Shown: positions 24,868 through 34,029 of the stretch, piece after piece
How the letters are laid out: each line of letters opens with the position of its first letter
Position numbering within the stretch: the first letter of the stretch is position 1
Origin: Alphaproteobacteria bacterium
GTDB lineage: Bacteria > Pseudomonadota > Alphaproteobacteria > Puniceispirillales > Puniceispirillaceae
DNA: 37,094 bases
Assembly: GCA_018666135.1 (NCBI GenBank)
Contig: JABJAN010000013.1
Coordinates: 1-37,094, forward strand
Direction of reading: 5' to 3'
Notes under the pieces: model-generated
Told to the model about the DNA's origin: nothing
Database searches by the model: none
What the model saw: only the letters and a program-made list of their open reading frames with translations
Program-made: the position numbers and the translations under genes

Positions 24868-25626
24868 ATGCAGCATTTAGCAATCATTATGGATGGAAAC
24901 AGGCGCTGGGCAAAAGAGAATGCTCTTTCTATTGTTTATGGTCATGATAAAGGTGCACAAACATTATCTGAAATAGCACGAGAAGTTGCCCGTATTGGAA
25001 TACCTTATTTAACCGTGTTTGCGTTTTCTGCTGAAAACTGGAAACGGTCAAATACAGAAATAAACGCCCTTTTTAGCTTAATGAGGCGTTATTTAAAGCA
25101 AGAAATCAAAACATTTAGCGATGAAAATATACAGCTGAAATTCATTGGGGACATTGCGCCTTTTCCAGAAGATTTGCAGGCATTATTTAAATCTTCGGAA
25201 GCGCAAACAAAAAATAATAATTCTATTACCCTCACAATTGCCGTAAATTATGGCGGTATGCAGGATATTATTAATGCTGCTTCAGATTTTAACTCATCGG
25301 GTTCTGATTTGAGTTCAAGTAAGAATTTAAAAGCATTTAAATCAAAATTAATGACTTCTTTCTTACCGCCAGTAGATATGTTGATTAGGACTGGAAAAGA
25401 AAAAAGAATTTCTAATTTTCTTATTTGGGATTGTGCTTATGCCGAATTATATTTTTCGGATAGCTATTGGCCTGAATTCGGAATATCTGACTTGCATGAA
25501 GCAGTTGAAGATTGGAATTCACGTATTAGACGTTTTGGCGGAAGTGTTGATATTACGGCAACCGATGTCAATGACCTTCCTAAAAATGTTATTCAAATAG
25601 AAAAAATCACTGTTAATGAAAGATAG
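24868..25626 (+). CDS. uppS: Undecaprenyl diphosphate synthase
   Basis: Cis-prenyltransferase adding isopentenyl units to farnesyl-PP to make the C55 carrier lipid for peptidoglycan and O-antigen. The 252-aa product begins with the active-site motif IIMDGNRRWAKEN (Asp9 binds Mg/diphosphate) and contains TVFAFSAENWKR, AVNYGGMQDI and the C-terminal RTGKEKRISNFLIWDCAYAE with FSDSYWPEF, all family signatures. Ribosome binding site is weak. The last 11 nt overlap cdsA, consistent with coupled translation; its IPP supply depends on dxr, encoded two genes on. Confidence 0.96.
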   Translation: MQHLAIIMDGNRRWAKENALSIVYGHDKGAQTLSEIAREVARIGIPYLTVFAFSAENWKRSNTEINALFSLMRRYLKQEIKTFSDENIQLKFIGDIAPFPEDLQALFKSSEAQTKNNNSITLTIAVNYGGMQDIINAASDFNSSGSDLSSSKNLKAFKSKLMTSFLPPVDMLIRTGKEKRISNFLIWDCAYAELYFSDSYWPEFGISDLHEAVEDWNSRIRRFGGSVDITATDVNDLPKNVIQIEKITVNER

Positions 25627-26386
25627 ACTTCCAGATATCAGTAGAAGAATGACAGGTATATTATTGCTTCTACCTTTTATGGTTTTGTTTTTGATGGGAA
25701 AACCATTTTCTCAGATTACATTTGTTGTAATTTCTGTAATTATGATGTTTGAATTTGCCTTTCTTATCTCAAAAAACACTTGGATGAGATCGGCATTAAT
25801 ATCGCTTATTAGCGTTTTTGGAATGATGAGTTTTTTTGCAATTGCGCCATTCTATCATTTGATTATTCTTGCCGGCATTATATTAATTTTATTCTGTTTT
25901 TTTTCTTATCAAACAGTGGCAATTGGGCTTGCATTATCCCTTCTTTCATACAGTGTTGGACTGTTTTCTCATCATGAATTTTTTCAAGAGATTATGTTGT
26001 ATATCGTCGTAACTATTATATCGGTCGATATTGGGGCTTATCTTGTTGGAAGGTTTGTAGGTGGACCAAAATTACTCCCTCTGGTTAGTCCTGCCAAAAC
26101 AATATCAGGAGCAATAGGCGGATTAATTGGCGGCATGATTTCAGGAACGATTATATGTTATATTTTATCTGTAGAAATTACAGTTTGGCTTCTACTAGTC
26201 ACTATGTTGGTGGCAATATTAGCCCAAATTGGGGATATAACAGAATCATTTTTTAAAAGAGCAATCAATACCAAAGATAGTGCAAAGATTATTCCAGGTC
26301 ATGGGGGTTTTATGGATAGGTTTGATGGATATTTATTTGTTATTCCCTTATTTGCGTTATCCCCTGTAGATAGATTATTTGTTTAA
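25616..26386 (+). CDS. cdsA: Phosphatidate cytidylyltransferase
   Basis: Polytopic inner-membrane enzyme making CDP-diacylglycerol, precursor of all phospholipids. The 256-aa product is mostly hydrophobic helices, with SPAKTISGAIGG (about 157-168) and the C-terminal CDP-diglyceride synthetase signature spanning residues 211-237 (key residues KR, KD, PGHGG, MDRFD), complete. Overlaps uppS by 11 nt at its start and dxr by one base at its end (TAATG). Length is on the short side but typical of alphaproteobacterial CdsA. Confidence 0.95.
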   Translation: MKDRLPDISRRMTGILLLLPFMVLFLMGKPFSQITFVVISVIMMFEFAFLISKNTWMRSALISLISVFGMMSFFAIAPFYHLIILAGIILILFCFFSYQTVAIGLALSLLSYSVGLFSHHEFFQEIMLYIVVTIISVDIGAYLVGRFVGGPKLLPLVSPAKTISGAIGGLIGGMISGTIICYILSVEITVWLLLVTMLVAILAQIGDITESFFKRAINTKDSAKIIPGHGGFMDRFDGYLFVIPLFALSPVDRLFV

Positions 26387-27540
26387 TGACAAAAGCGATT
26401 ACGATATTAGGAGCAACAGGTTCAGTTGGAGCAAGTACACTTTCTATTATCAGAGAAAACAGAAATAGTTTTGAGATAGTTGGTCTTACCTCGCATTCAA
26501 ATGCTGAGTTATTAGCAGCTTTGGCAGTTGAGTTTGCGCCTAAATATGTTGTTCTATCAGATGTTCGTCATATCGCTGTATTAGAACAAAAATTGGCAGC
26601 AACCGATATTCAAATTCTCACTGGAGAAGAGGGGCTTGAATTTCTTGCAATACAAAAAGCCGACCTAGTAGTGGCTGCTATAACCGGTTTTGCTGGATTT
26701 AAGCCAGTGTTTGCTGCAATTAACGCTGGCACAGACATCGCGCTTGCCAATAAAGAGGCACTTGTAGCAGGGGGGCATTTATTAATGCCACTTGCAACGC
26801 AAAAAGGAGTTACACTCCTACCAATTGATTCTGAGCATAATGCGATTTTTCAATGTATGATGGGACAAAAATGGGATCATGTTGAGCAGGTAACTCTAAC
26901 CGCATCTGGCGGTCCATTTTTATCTATGACATCACAGGAAATGTATCATGTTCCTCCGTCGCGTGCGCTAAAACACCCAACTTGGAGTATGGGTGCAAAA
27001 ATAACAATAGATAGCGCCACTATGATGAATAAAGGCTTTGAGTCACTTGAAGCGGCTTGGTTATTTGGATTAGATAAAAAACAAATATGTGCCATTATTC
27101 ACCCTCAGTCAATAATGCATGGTTTTGTTAAATTTAAAGATGAGAGTGTGATTGCACATCTAGCGCCAACTGATATGAAGGTACCAATATCGCATGCGTT
27201 AGGCTGGCCTGAGAGATTGAAAATCACCTGTGAAAAACTAAATTTAACACAAATATCTAATTTGGAATTTACAGAAATAAAGGAAGATCAATTTCCAAGC
27301 TATAATCTTGCATATCAATTAATTGGAGATAATCCGTGTTATGCAATTGCATTAAATGCCGCTAATGAGATAGCGGTTGCACTTTATCTTGATAAACAAG
27401 TTTCATTTGGTGATATTTATAAAATAAATGCTAAAACAATAGATTTAATAAAGCTAACTGAGCTTCCAGATTATCACTCTATTATTGACTATAATAATTA
27501 TGCACGCAATATTGCACATTCGATTCTACCATCTCTTTAA
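26386..27540 (+). CDS. dxr: 1-deoxy-D-xylulose 5-phosphate reductoisomerase
   Basis: NADPH-dependent enzyme converting DXP to 2-C-methyl-D-erythritol 4-phosphate, the committed step of MEP-pathway isoprenoid synthesis. The 384-aa product shows the NADPH-binding LGATGSVGAST near the N-terminus, ALANKEALVAGG, the metal site PIDSEHNAIFQ (Asp148, Ser149, Glu150), the flexible-loop and HPTWSMGAKITIDSATMMNKGFE catalytic region, and IIHPQSIMHG. Start overlaps cdsA stop by one base. It shares its substrate DXP with PdxJ and feeds isoprenyl-PP to UppS, both encoded in this window. Confidence 0.97.
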   Translation: MTKAITILGATGSVGASTLSIIRENRNSFEIVGLTSHSNAELLAALAVEFAPKYVVLSDVRHIAVLEQKLAATDIQILTGEEGLEFLAIQKADLVVAAITGFAGFKPVFAAINAGTDIALANKEALVAGGHLLMPLATQKGVTLLPIDSEHNAIFQCMMGQKWDHVEQVTLTASGGPFLSMTSQEMYHVPPSRALKHPTWSMGAKITIDSATMMNKGFESLEAAWLFGLDKKQICAIIHPQSIMHGFVKFKDESVIAHLAPTDMKVPISHALGWPERLKITCEKLNLTQISNLEFTEIKEDQFPSYNLAYQLIGDNPCYAIALNAANEIAVALYLDKQVSFGDIYKINAKTIDLIKLTELPDYHSIIDYNNYARNIAHSILPSL

Positions 27541-27574
27541 TTTTTTTCTGACCTAACGTGAGTTTATATAATCC

Positions 27575-28657
27575 ATGGCCTCTTTCGGAATTTTTGAGAC
27601 AATACTGTCTTTTATCTTGGTGTTAACGCCCATTGTTTTTATCCATGAGTTGGGTCATTTCTGGGTTGCACGAAAGATGGGTGTTGTAGTCGATGTTTTT
27701 TCAATTGGATTTGGAAAAGAAATCTTTGGTTGGACCGATTCACATGGGACACGGTGGCGGTTTGCTTGGATTCCGCTTGGTGGATATGTTCGGATGAGAG
27801 GGGATGATAACGCATCTGGTAGTTTTTCAAAGGCTGCTAAATCTATCCAAGGTAGCTTTGCAGGGGCATCTCTTTATGCACGAATAGCTATAGTTGCAGC
27901 TGGCCCGCTTGCTAATTTTATCTTAGCTTTTATTTTATTTATAGGTCTTTATATGGGCGCAGGGAAACTTTTTATTCCGCCCATTATTGATGATGTGTTG
28001 CCTGATAGCGCTGCTGAAAGCGCAGGACTTCTGCCTGATGATTTGGTTCTGAAAATAAATAACAGTCATATTTCAGATTTTAATGATTTAAGAATGTATA
28101 TTTTCGAATCTCCAGGCAAATCAATAACAATAGAAGTAGATAGAGATGGTGAACAAATTGAAATATTGGCAACACCAAACTCTATTTATCTTGAAAAGTT
28201 AGATATTTTTGCAGGGCAACTTGGAATTAGATCTCCTGTTGGTGAATTTAGAAGGCTTGGGTTGGCAGAGGCAATTACAGAATCTGGGTATGAATGCTGG
28301 TCGATAACTGTTGGTATGGTAAGGGGAATATCAAGATTATTAACAGGTAATGCCCAAATGGGTGAAATTGGTGGTCCAGTACGAATTGCACAATTTTCAA
28401 GAGATGCATTATTTCAAGGGATTACAAGTTTAGTATTTTTTATCGCATTAATTTCTATTAATCTTGGGTTAGTTAATTTGCTGCCTATTCCAGCACTTGA
28501 TGGTGGTCATCTTACCTTTTATCTAATTGAGGCAATTATTGGTAAGCCTCTGCCGGAATCGTGGCAAAATTTATTAATGAGGGGTGGCATAGCATTTTTA
28601 TTATCACTAATGCTGTTTGTTACGATTTATGATATTGTTAGAGGTGTGTTCAATTAA
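27575..28657 (+). CDS. rseP: RIP metalloprotease RseP (site-2 protease)
   Basis: Inner-membrane zinc protease of the S2P family; in E. coli it cleaves anti-sigma factor RseA, and it also clears signal-peptide remnants. The 360-aa product has HELGH at 24-28 in the first membrane helix, GYVRMRGDD, a single central PDZ domain (about 130-205, around VLPDSAAESAGLLPDDLVLKIN) and the C-terminal NLLPIPALDGGH motif supplying the third zinc ligand. E. coli RseP has two PDZ domains; one is visible here, and that shorter form is common in Alphaproteobacteria. Its substrate in this organism is unknown. Ribosome binding site is weak. Confidence 0.94.
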   Translation: MASFGIFETILSFILVLTPIVFIHELGHFWVARKMGVVVDVFSIGFGKEIFGWTDSHGTRWRFAWIPLGGYVRMRGDDNASGSFSKAAKSIQGSFAGASLYARIAIVAAGPLANFILAFILFIGLYMGAGKLFIPPIIDDVLPDSAAESAGLLPDDLVLKINNSHISDFNDLRMYIFESPGKSITIEVDRDGEQIEILATPNSIYLEKLDIFAGQLGIRSPVGEFRRLGLAEAITESGYECWSITVGMVRGISRLLTGNAQMGEIGGPVRIAQFSRDALFQGITSLVFFIALISINLGLVNLLPIPALDGGHLTFYLIEAIIGKPLPESWQNLLMRGGIAFLLSLMLFVTIYDIVRGVFN

Positions 28658-28666
28658 GCATAGTAA

Positions 28667-28683
28667 CCAAATATAAAATTTGG
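28667..28683 (+). other. Inverted repeat in the rseP-bamA spacer
   Basis: CCAAAT (28667-28672) and ATTTGG (28678-28683) are exact reverse complements around a 5-nt loop (ATAAA), ten nt after the rseP stop. No T-run follows. It may be a processing or stability stem between rseP and bamA, or a dyad operator-like site; nothing further can be said. Confidence 0.35.
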
Positions 28684-28735
28684 AATGCTTTGTGCAACCA
28701 TTTAAAGATAGTATGCCGGTGAAAAGGATTTCGAA

Positions 28736-31012
28736 ATGACGACGTTTAAACAGCTTTGTAAGAAAAATAGTCTTATCGGCGCACTTCTGTTTGTTTGTTT
28801 TGTTTATAGTACACAAGCATTTGCTGAAAAAATTTCTGATATTCAGGTTAATGGTAATCAGCGAGTATCTGAAACAACAATAAGATCCTATTTACCGTTA
28901 GAACCTGGAGATGATTTTTCTACTGCAGTATTAGACAGCACCATAGATAGGTTATTTTCAACTAGCTTATTTAGTAATGTAGATATTGTAAATAACAAAG
29001 GGGTTGTTACCATCACAGTTACAGAAAACCCTATTATCAATAGAGTAACTGTTGAAGGCAATGATGTGCTTGATACTGACATACTAGTATCACAGCTTGG
29101 TATTGAGCCACGGCGTGTGTATACCAAAAAAGTTGCCTTAGATGGTATGCAAAAATTATTGGAAATTTATCAATTATCTGGGCGTTATGGGGCGTCTGTT
29201 GTGCCTGTTGTTATTGAGCTTGAAAATAATCGCATTGATCTTATTTTTGAAGTAGATGAAGGACCATTAATTAAAATTACTTCTGTTCAATTCAATGGAA
29301 ATGAGCGCTTCTCAGATAGAAAATTAAAACAGGTTATTTCAAGTAGATCCCAACGTTGGTGGGCATTTTTATCATCTTCAGACAAATATGACGAGAATAG
29401 GCTTGATTATGATAGTCGTTTATTGCGTCAATTTTACTTATCCAGAGGATATGCGGATATAAACATAAAGCGGGCTCGCGGGGGATTGCTTCCAGATAGG
29501 TCTGGGTTTGCTATTTCATTTGTTTTAGAAGAGGGACCCTTATATCAATTTGATAAAATTGAAATAGTGTCAAAAATTGAAAATATAAATGCAGATGAAC
29601 TTGATACGGCACTCACATTTGTATCTGGTGACAGATATGACGTTCGAAAATTAGAAGAAAGCCTGCTTGCCATAACAAATCGGCTAGGAAATCTTGGCTA
29701 CGCTTTTGTTAATGTTTCACCCACTATTGCAACAGATCCTGATAACGGATTGCTTAATATTAAAATTAGCGTAGACCCGTCCCGTAAAAACTATGTTGAG
29801 CGCATTGAAATAATAGATAATTCGCGCACTGCTGATTTCGTTATTAGAAGAGAAATGCAGCTTGTAGAAGGGGATGCCTATAATAATTTGAAACTTCAAC
29901 AATCTATCAGAAATATTCGCAATCTTGGATTTTTCAGGGATGTTTCAGTGAAATCAAAACCTGGTTCAACCCCCGAGCAAAGCGTAATCGAAGTAGGTGT
30001 AGAAGAGCAATCAACTGGCAATCTTGCTGTTGGTATAGGATATTCGAGTATAGACCAATCATCATTTTCATTTGGAATTGATGAGAAGAATTTTCTAGGT
30101 ACAGGTCGTGCGATTGGATTTAGTTCTGTAATTTCATCCAAAAAATCAGATTTTGATGTATCAATTTCAGAGCCCTTTTTTCTTGGCAGAAACTTATCAG
30201 CATCTGCCAGTGTGTATCAAAATAAGGTTAAAGGAACGTCAGTTACTATTGAAAGACGTGGATTTGGCGTGGGGTTTGGATTTAGAGCGGCAAATAGCGT
30301 TTATCATAATTTAACCTATAATTTAGCAGAGAGTGAAACGGATACCACCGATACAACTGCTGCTTCTTCAACAGGAGAAGATGGCCTGAAACTGCTTAGC
30401 TCTGCTGTAGGTTATAGGCTGGGGATTGAAAAACGGGATAATCGTTTTGACCCTACTGAGGGATATTTTGCAGAAATTGCTGAAACTTATTCTGGTTTAG
30501 GAGGGAATGTTACTTTTCTTAAATCGGTAGTAAAAGGTGCTTATTATGTGCCAATATCATTTGAACGCTTTGTTCTTGGGGCAAGAGCAGAAGCAGGTGT
30601 TGTCAACGGTTTGGGTGAAAATATTACGCAATCTAATCGCTTTTTACTAGGTGGTAATAAAATCCGTGGATTTGATGGAAGTGGTATTGGCCCAAGAGAT
30701 TCAAGCAGTAATGCGGCGGTTGGAGGCAATCAATATTATGCAGGTAGTTTTGAGATAATTTCTGATGCTGGATTAAACCCAGACTTAGGCATGCGATGGA
30801 CTTTTTATGCAGATTATGGGTCTGTGTGGGGCACTGACTACCCAACAGGGGTGGATGGAGCAGATGATGATAGCATGAGACAATCTATTGGTTTTGGTAT
30901 TTTATGGGATACTGCTATTGGTCCATTATCATTTTATTGGGCTGACCCAATATCAAAACAATCTTATGATGCGTTAAGAGAATTCCAATTTACTATTGGT
31001 ACACGCTTGTAA
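28736..31012 (+). CDS. bamA: Outer membrane protein assembly factor BamA
   Basis: Central subunit of the BAM complex, which folds beta-barrel proteins into the outer membrane. The 758-aa precursor has a Sec signal peptide (residues 1-30, hydrophobic core then AFA, cleavage before EKISDI), five POTRA repeats (about 31-430, each starting with patterns like IQVNGNQRVSETTI, RVTVEGNDVLD, VQFNGNERFSD), and a C-terminal 16-strand barrel (about 430-758). The barrel has the RGFD-type motif as IRGFDGSGIGPRD, which belongs to loop 6, and ends in an aromatic-rich FQFTIGTRL strand. AAAGGA lies seven nt before ATG 28736. Lies between rseP and skp, the usual order. Confidence 0.97.
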   Translation: MTTFKQLCKKNSLIGALLFVCFVYSTQAFAEKISDIQVNGNQRVSETTIRSYLPLEPGDDFSTAVLDSTIDRLFSTSLFSNVDIVNNKGVVTITVTENPIINRVTVEGNDVLDTDILVSQLGIEPRRVYTKKVALDGMQKLLEIYQLSGRYGASVVPVVIELENNRIDLIFEVDEGPLIKITSVQFNGNERFSDRKLKQVISSRSQRWWAFLSSSDKYDENRLDYDSRLLRQFYLSRGYADINIKRARGGLLPDRSGFAISFVLEEGPLYQFDKIEIVSKIENINADELDTALTFVSGDRYDVRKLEESLLAITNRLGNLGYAFVNVSPTIATDPDNGLLNIKISVDPSRKNYVERIEIIDNSRTADFVIRREMQLVEGDAYNNLKLQQSIRNIRNLGFFRDVSVKSKPGSTPEQSVIEVGVEEQSTGNLAVGIGYSSIDQSSFSFGIDEKNFLGTGRAIGFSSVISSKKSDFDVSISEPFFLGRNLSASASVYQNKVKGTSVTIERRGFGVGFGFRAANSVYHNLTYNLAESETDTTDTTAASSTGEDGLKLLSSAVGYRLGIEKRDNRFDPTEGYFAEIAETYSGLGGNVTFLKSVVKGAYYVPISFERFVLGARAEAGVVNGLGENITQSNRFLLGGNKIRGFDGSGIGPRDSSSNAAVGGNQYYAGSFEIISDAGLNPDLGMRWTFYADYGSVWGTDYPTGVDGADDDSMRQSIGFGILWDTAIGPLSFYWADPISKQSYDALREFQFTIGTRL

Positions 31013-31061
31013 AAATAATAGGCTAGAAATGTTCTGCTTTTTAGAAAGGTTAAAATAGATA

Positions 31062-31655
31062 ATGTTGGCTAATCATTTTCGTTTTCTGCTTGCTTCCACG
31101 CTGTTGGTAAGTATGTTTTATCTACCTAATAATGTGCTGAATGCTCAAGAAAAAGCGCCTGTTGAATTGCAGGATACCTATAATGTGGGACGGGTAGCTA
31201 TTGTTAATATTGAACGCGTTCTAAGAGATGCTATGGCAACAGAACGAGTGCGGTTACTATTAGATAATAAGCGTGAAGAATTTCAAAATGACTTTGCCAC
31301 ACGTGAGGCTAGCCTTCTTCAAATTGAAAAAGATTTGCAATCTAAAAGAACATTATTGTCAGAAGAAGCCTATCGTGCAGAAGTAAATCAATTTCAAAAT
31401 GAGGTTGCTTCAATTCAAAAAGAAATTCAATTTAAACGTCAAGCTCTTGATAAGGCATTTCAAGAAGCTCAAGATGAAATACGCTCTCTTGCATTGGAAA
31501 TTGTTGCTGAAGTAGCTGCTAGTCAAAGACTGGATTTGGTTCTAAATAAAAATGCGGCACTGGTATTTAGGCAAGATATTAATGTTACTGACGCCGTAAT
31601 TGCAGAGCTTAATGAGCGTACTAAAAACGCAAGATTAGAAATTCAGGAAGAATAG
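31062..31655 (+). CDS. skp: Periplasmic chaperone Skp/OmpH family
   Basis: Holdase chaperone carrying unfolded outer-membrane proteins through the periplasm to BamA. The 197-aa precursor has a signal peptide (about 1-28, cleaved after LNA), a short variable segment, then the OmpH domain starting with VAIVNIERVLRDAMATERVR and long heptad-patterned helices (about 75-150) forming the tentacle coiled coil, and a C-terminal strand region LDLVLNKNAALVF. AGAAAGG precedes ATG 31062 at a rather long distance. Position between bamA and lpxD confirms the assignment. Confidence 0.93.
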   Translation: MLANHFRFLLASTLLVSMFYLPNNVLNAQEKAPVELQDTYNVGRVAIVNIERVLRDAMATERVRLLLDNKREEFQNDFATREASLLQIEKDLQSKRTLLSEEAYRAEVNQFQNEVASIQKEIQFKRQALDKAFQEAQDEIRSLALEIVAEVAASQRLDLVLNKNAALVFRQDINVTDAVIAELNERTKNARLEIQEE

Positions 31656-31659
31656 CTTT

Positions 31660-32712
31660 GTGACGATTGATCGTAGTTTCTTTTCAGACCCAAAATCAGT
31701 ATCAATCGCTACTATCTTAGAGTTAGGGACCTGTAGTCTTAAAAAAGGTAGTTCTGATTTTGTTGTAAAAGATATTAATAATATAACTCAAGCAGCATCA
31801 GGGGTTTTGGTATTTGCTAAGGATGAAAAACAGGTATCTTGTCTATCCCAAAAGTCGGGTTATGTCATAATAACTACAGCAGAAATATATGATGCCTTTG
31901 GTAATGATGTCCTTAAACACTCTGAGATAATTTTAGTAGCAGAGACACCAAGATATGTGTTTGCACAGATATGCTCTCTTATTTATCCAGATGATAGAGA
32001 TGACATTAATTTTATTCATCCCACAGCGATAATTGATAAAACGGCACAGATATCAGAAGGGGTAGTAATTGGACCATTCTGTCATATTGCATCTGGTGTT
32101 CATATAGGTGCAGGAAGCAGGCTAGGCGTAGGCGTTACATGTGATAGGTCAGTAATTATAGGCAATAATTGTAAAATAGGTGACTATGTAACACTCGAAA
32201 AAGTTATTTTAGGGGATAATATTGATATCGGAGCGCAAACTGTTATCGGTAAAGCTGGTTTTGGGTTTGAGATTTCTGGCGATGACATACAAAAAATACC
32301 CCATTTTGGAAGAGTTTTAATAGGCAGTAATACAAGTATTGGAAGTAATAGTTGTATCGATAGAGGAACATTTGGCGATACTGTAATAAGCGAACTTGTG
32401 ATGATTGATAACATGGTTCATATTGCTCATAATGTACAGATTGGAAGAAAATCATGTATTTTAGCCCAGGCTGGAATTGCGGGTAGTAGTGTTATACAAG
32501 AAAATTGTATCATTGGAGGTCAAACTGGAATTTCTGACCATGTTAATATAACTTCAAATACAATAATTTTATCTCATTCTGGGGTTACAAAATCGATTAC
32601 AATTCCAGATGTTTATGTTGGGTTTCCTGCAACTAATGCGCGGTCTTTTTGGCGCGAACAGGCAAAACTTCGAAAATTAGATAAGAAAATAAAAAATAAC
32701 GACAAGGATTAA
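31660..32712 (+). CDS. lpxD: UDP-3-O-(3-hydroxyacyl)glucosamine N-acyltransferase
   Basis: Third enzyme of lipid A synthesis, N-acylating UDP-3-O-acylglucosamine with 3-hydroxyacyl-ACP. The 350-aa product has an N-terminal uridine-binding domain (about 1-110), then left-handed beta-helix hexapeptide repeats (about 115-310, beginning at HPTAIIDKTAQISEG), catalytic His257 in VHIAHNVQIG, and a C-terminal helix. Start is GTG 31660, four nt after the skp stop, with CAGGAAG about ten nt upstream; no ATG fits. Followed by fabZ after 11 nt. Confidence 0.96.
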   Translation: MTIDRSFFSDPKSVSIATILELGTCSLKKGSSDFVVKDINNITQAASGVLVFAKDEKQVSCLSQKSGYVIITTAEIYDAFGNDVLKHSEIILVAETPRYVFAQICSLIYPDDRDDINFIHPTAIIDKTAQISEGVVIGPFCHIASGVHIGAGSRLGVGVTCDRSVIIGNNCKIGDYVTLEKVILGDNIDIGAQTVIGKAGFGFEISGDDIQKIPHFGRVLIGSNTSIGSNSCIDRGTFGDTVISELVMIDNMVHIAHNVQIGRKSCILAQAGIAGSSVIQENCIIGGQTGISDHVNITSNTIILSHSGVTKSITIPDVYVGFPATNARSFWREQAKLRKLDKKIKNNDKD

Positions 32713-32723
32713 GGGATAAGTGT

Positions 32724-33179
32724 ATGACACAAACATTTACAATGGATTATCGTGATATAGAAGCAGCAATTCCGCATCGCCCCCCCTTTCTTTTGATTGA
32801 TAAAGTTATTGATATTGTCCCAGGGCAATCAGCTACAGGTATTAAAGCGGTGAGTGGGGGGGAGCCTTATTTTGCAGGTCATTTCCCAGGGCACCCAATA
32901 CTGCCTGGCGTGCTGATCGTTGAAGCATTAGCACAAGTTGCTAGCTGTATTTTTGCGTATACGATGCCAGGGGAAGCACAGGATAATTTATTTTTTCTTA
33001 CTACGGTTGATAAAACTAAGTTTAGGAAGTCTGTTCATCCAGGCGATATGCTGCATTTGAAAGTAGAAATAGTAGGTGGTAAAGGGCCGCTTAAAAAATT
33101 CAAAGGCATTGCAGAGGTTGATGGTAAAAAAATGGCAGAAGCAGAATTATCTGCAATGGTTGTACCTAGAAATAAATAA
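32724..33179 (+). CDS. fabZ: 3-hydroxyacyl-[acyl-carrier-protein] dehydratase FabZ
   Basis: Hot-dog-fold dehydratase of fatty acid elongation; it competes with LpxA/LpxD for 3-hydroxyacyl-ACP, so its place among lpx genes balances membrane lipid and lipid A. The 151-aa product has IPHRPPFLLIDKV and the active-site segment AGHFPGHPILPGVLIVEALAQ with His53 and Glu67. AAGGGA (32711-32716) is seven nt before ATG 32724. Two homopolymers stand out: C7 at 32780-32786 (codons of HRPP) and G7 at 32856-32862 (codons of SGGE). Both are compatible with an intact reading frame. Confidence 0.97.
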   Translation: MTQTFTMDYRDIEAAIPHRPPFLLIDKVIDIVPGQSATGIKAVSGGEPYFAGHFPGHPILPGVLIVEALAQVASCIFAYTMPGEAQDNLFFLTTVDKTKFRKSVHPGDMLHLKVEIVGGKGPLKKFKGIAEVDGKKMAEAELSAMVVPRNK

Positions 33180-33213
33180 AAATAATTAACTTAAATGTCG
33201 TTAAGGTTTTATA

Positions 33214-34029
33214 ATGTCGCCATTAATCCACCCGACCGCAATTATAGATAAAAAAGCTGAAATTGGAAATAATGTTCAAATTGGCGCTTATAGTGTAATT
33301 GGAGCAGATGTTGTGTTGCATGATAACGTCTGTTTGCAGTCTCATATTGTTGTCGAAGGACCAACTAGTATTGGCAAAGGCACACAAATATACCCTTTTT
33401 GTGTAATTGGGACACCAGCGCAGCATACGAAATATAAAGGTGAGCCAGCAACACTGGAAATTGGAGCTAATAATATAATTCGGGAGAAAGTTTCAATTCA
33501 TAGAGGCACAGAAATTGGCGGGATGAGTACAGTTATTGGTAATAATAATTTTATTCTTGCTGATTGTCACATTGCTCATGATTGTAGTGTCGGCAATAAT
33601 AATGTGTTTGCAAATGGCGTTGCATTGGGGGGGCATGTAATAGTTGGTAATCACTGCTTTATGGGTGGTTTTTCAGCAGTGCAGCAGTTTGTAAGGATAG
33701 GAGATATTGTTATGATTGGTGCGAAGTCACTAGTTACGCAAGACATCATACCATTTTCAATTGCTACTGGTATTCCGTGTGATTTAAGAGGGGTTAATAT
33801 TATCGGACTGAAGCGTCAAAATTATACGCCCGCACAAATCACCCATACACGTAATATTTTTAAAAATTTATTTGAAGGTGAAGGGCAATTTTCTTCACGG
33901 TTAGAAAGTGCCTATTCTCGTTTTGGTTCTGATTTATTAGGGGGTAAAATTTTTGACTTTATCCAGAGTAAAAATCATAGACCAATTTGTATGCCAATTA
34001 ATGTAAATTTTTCAGATACGGAAGAGTAA
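33214..34029 (+). CDS. lpxA: Acyl-ACP-UDP-N-acetylglucosamine O-acyltransferase
   Basis: First enzyme of lipid A synthesis, transferring 3-hydroxyacyl from ACP to UDP-GlcNAc. The 271-aa product is a left-handed beta-helix with hexapeptide repeats from HPTAIIDKKAEIG (residue 6) to about 190, catalytic His122 in CHIAHDCSVG, GGHVIVGNHCFMGGFSAVQQFVRIG, and the helical C-terminus starting NIIGLKRQNYTPAQI. AAGG (33203-33206) is the likely ribosome binding site. A G7 run (33627-33633) encodes part of LGGHV. The next gene lpxI starts directly after the stop codon. Confidence 0.97.
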   Translation: MSPLIHPTAIIDKKAEIGNNVQIGAYSVIGADVVLHDNVCLQSHIVVEGPTSIGKGTQIYPFCVIGTPAQHTKYKGEPATLEIGANNIIREKVSIHRGTEIGGMSTVIGNNNFILADCHIAHDCSVGNNNVFANGVALGGHVIVGNHCFMGGFSAVQQFVRIGDIVMIGAKSLVTQDIIPFSIATGIPCDLRGVNIIGLKRQNYTPAQITHTRNIFKNLFEGEGQFSSRLESAYSRFGSDLLGGKIFDFIQSKNHRPICMPINVNFSDTEE

